DNA from: Bacteroidota bacterium
GTDB taxonomy: Bacteria > Bacteroidota > Ignavibacteria > Tepidaquicellales > Tepidaquicellaceae
NCBI GenBank assembly: GCA_003519545.1
Contig: DOWN01000287.1
Coordinates: forward strand, 1-6,831
DNA: 6,831 nucleotides
Direction: 5' to 3'
Position numbers and translations under genes: made by a program. The notes beneath the pieces were generated by a model. It did not search any database. It was given only the letters and a program-made list of their open reading frames with translations, and was not told the origin of the DNA. Positions 5,872 through 6,831 of this stretch are shown here, one piece after another. Numbering within the stretch: the first letter of the stretch is position 1; each line of letters begins with the position of its first letter.

Positions 5872-6831
5872 TTAGTTTTTCAAGTTTTCTAAAATTTCTT
5901 CCATTTTCATGCCTCTTGAACCTTTTAAATAAACTATATCATTTTTTGATAACTCTCTTTTAAGCATCTCGGCTATCAAAGTTTTATCAGTGAAATAATG
6001 ATTATTCATAACACCTTTTGCTGAAATGAAAGTGTTATATGATTCATTTCCGTATGTATATAAATTTTTAAAATTCATTTTTTTTACAGATTTACCAATT
6101 GCCGAGTGTTCACTTTTTGAACTTTTACCAAGTTCAAGCATATCACCGAGAACAATGTATTTATTTCCTTTTGTTTTATACTCAGCAATACTTTTCAAAC
6201 CCATTAGAACGGAGTCAGGGTTTGAATTATAAGCGTCATTAACTATTGTTATACCTTTGTAATTTTCCACCTGCATTCTCTTGGAAGAAGAAGGTTCAAA
6301 ATTTAATAATACTTTTTTAATTTCAGAGATATTAATATCAAAATACAAACCCACAGAAATCGCTGCCAATCCGTTATAGATTGAGTGTAAACCGAAAGTA
6401 TTAATTTTTACTTTTGAGGTTTTATTTTTGTATGATACATTAATTATCGGACTGAATTTAGAATCAAACGAAATAAATTTTCCTATTACATCTGATTTTT
6501 TTGTAAACGAATATGTAAAACTTTCAACTGATTTAAATTTATGGTGATATTTGTTAATAAAGCTATCATCAAGATTAAAGAAACAAAATTTTTTATTTTT
6601 TCTTAAATAATCATAAAGTTCAAATTCAGCTTTTGCGACACCATTCAGATTTTTAAAAAACTCAAGATGCTCTTTGCCAATGTTAGTTACTAACCCATAA
6701 TCAGGTTTGCAAATTTCCATTAAATAATCCAGTTCACCAAAATGATTGCTGCCGACTTCCAGCACTGCAAAGTTATGTTTATTGTTAAGTCTCAATAGAG
6801 TCAGTGGCAATCCTATATGATTATTAAAATT
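5872..6831 (-). CDS. murF: UDP-MurNAc-tripeptide--D-alanyl-D-alanine ligase (MurF), C-terminal 319 residues; 5' end beyond window
   Basis: Cytoplasmic ATP-dependent ligase that adds D-Ala-D-Ala to UDP-MurNAc-tripeptide, completing the pentapeptide precursor used by MraY. The frame is open to the right edge and begins within the conserved NxNNHIGxPLTLL motif, here NFNNHIGLPLTLL. The N-terminal domain and the GTNGKT P-loop (about 130 residues of a typical 450) are therefore outside. Visible motifs, numbered from the edge, are EVGSNHFGE (25-33), TNIGKEHLEFF (49-59), AKAEFE (66-71) with the lysine expected to be carbamylated, LHSIYNGLAA (148-157), NDAYNSNPDS (198-207), LGDMLELG (228-235) and KGSRGMKMEE (303-312). 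The N-NPDS stretch parallels the NDSKATNPDS of MurD, reflecting the shared Mur ligase fold. A TTG at 6810 could be mistaken for a start, but it lies inside the NNHIGLPLTL motif. The TAA abuts the mraY ATG with no gap. Confidence 0.97.
   Translation of the reverse strand, partial: NFNNHIGLPLTLLRLNNKHNFAVLEVGSNHFGELDYLMEICKPDYGLVTNIGKEHLEFFKNLNGVAKAEFELYDYLRKNKKFCFFNLDDSFINKYHHKFKSVESFTYSFTKKSDVIGKFISFDSKFSPIINVSYKNKTSKVKINTFGLHSIYNGLAAISVGLYFDINISEIKKVLLNFEPSSSKRMQVENYKGITIVNDAYNSNPDSVLMGLKSIAEYKTKGNKYIVLGDMLELGKSSKSEHSAIGKSVKKMNFKNLYTYGNESYNTFISAKGVMNNHYFTDKTLIAEMLKRELSKNDIVYLKGSRGMKMEEILENLKN

Larger units (their letters stand above)
1..6831 (-). other. dcw operon segment: murF-mraY-murD-ftsW-murG-(155-residue gene)-murC
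   Basis: All seven genes share one strand and their junctions are 0, +2, -4, -4, -1 and -4 bases, so there is no room for an internal promoter or terminator outside coding sequence. The order murF, mraY, murD, ftsW, murG, murC is the classic dcw order and differs only by the extra small gene. Co-transcription and translational coupling are inferred from this packing. The operon promoter and the genes expected on either side (murE and ftsI upstream; ftsQ, ftsA, ftsZ downstream) would be beyond the edges. Confidence 0.93.

Noticed and set aside
6026..6232. Open frame of 68 codons on the plus strand
   Set aside because: Antisense to murF, including its conserved DMLELG and NPDS motifs.
6808..6810. 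TTG as a possible start of a 312-residue murF
   Set aside because: The frame continues upstream to the window edge and encodes the conserved NNHIG motif directly before it, so the gene is cut by the edge rather than starting here.

Overview
The window is one continuous minus-strand segment of a division and cell wall (dcw) cluster, cut at both edges. In transcription order (right to left) it holds murF (5' end missing), mraY, murD, ftsW, murG, an unassigned gene for a 155-residue membrane protein, and murC (3' end missing). Essentially every base is coding: junctions range from a 4-base overlap to a 2-base gap. There is no non-coding stretch to describe, and I see no RNA gene, mobile element, CRISPR array, promoter or terminator.

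The DNA is strongly AT-rich (about 30% G+C judged by eye, not counted). No gene start has a convincing Shine-Dalgarno sequence; the upstream bases are A-rich instead. MraY and FtsW have sequence features I associate with the Bacteroidota/Chlorobi/Ignavibacteria (FCB) group, for example the MLYYL...NPPG start of MraY and QPNFSTA in FtsW. My best guess is an AT-rich Ignavibacteria- or Bacteroidota-related bacterium, probably a Gram-negative making ordinary meso-type peptidoglycan. This placement is inference, not proof.

The genes cover consecutive steps of peptidoglycan precursor synthesis. MurC and MurD add the first two amino acids to UDP-MurNAc, and MurF adds the terminal D-Ala-D-Ala. MraY moves the phospho-MurNAc-pentapeptide to undecaprenyl phosphate to give lipid I, MurG adds GlcNAc to give lipid II, and FtsW polymerises lipid II at the septum. 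MurE, the FtsI partner of FtsW, and FtsQ/FtsA/FtsZ are not in the window but would be expected just outside it from the usual dcw order.

I did not find an undescribed multi-gene system. The most interesting item is the 155-residue protein lodged between murG and murC: two membrane helices followed by a short basic beta-rich domain resembling bacterial PH-like folds, coupled to both neighbours by start/stop overlap. Secondary points are TTG starts for both murD and ftsW, and unusual residues in normally conserved motifs of MurD, MurG and MurC.
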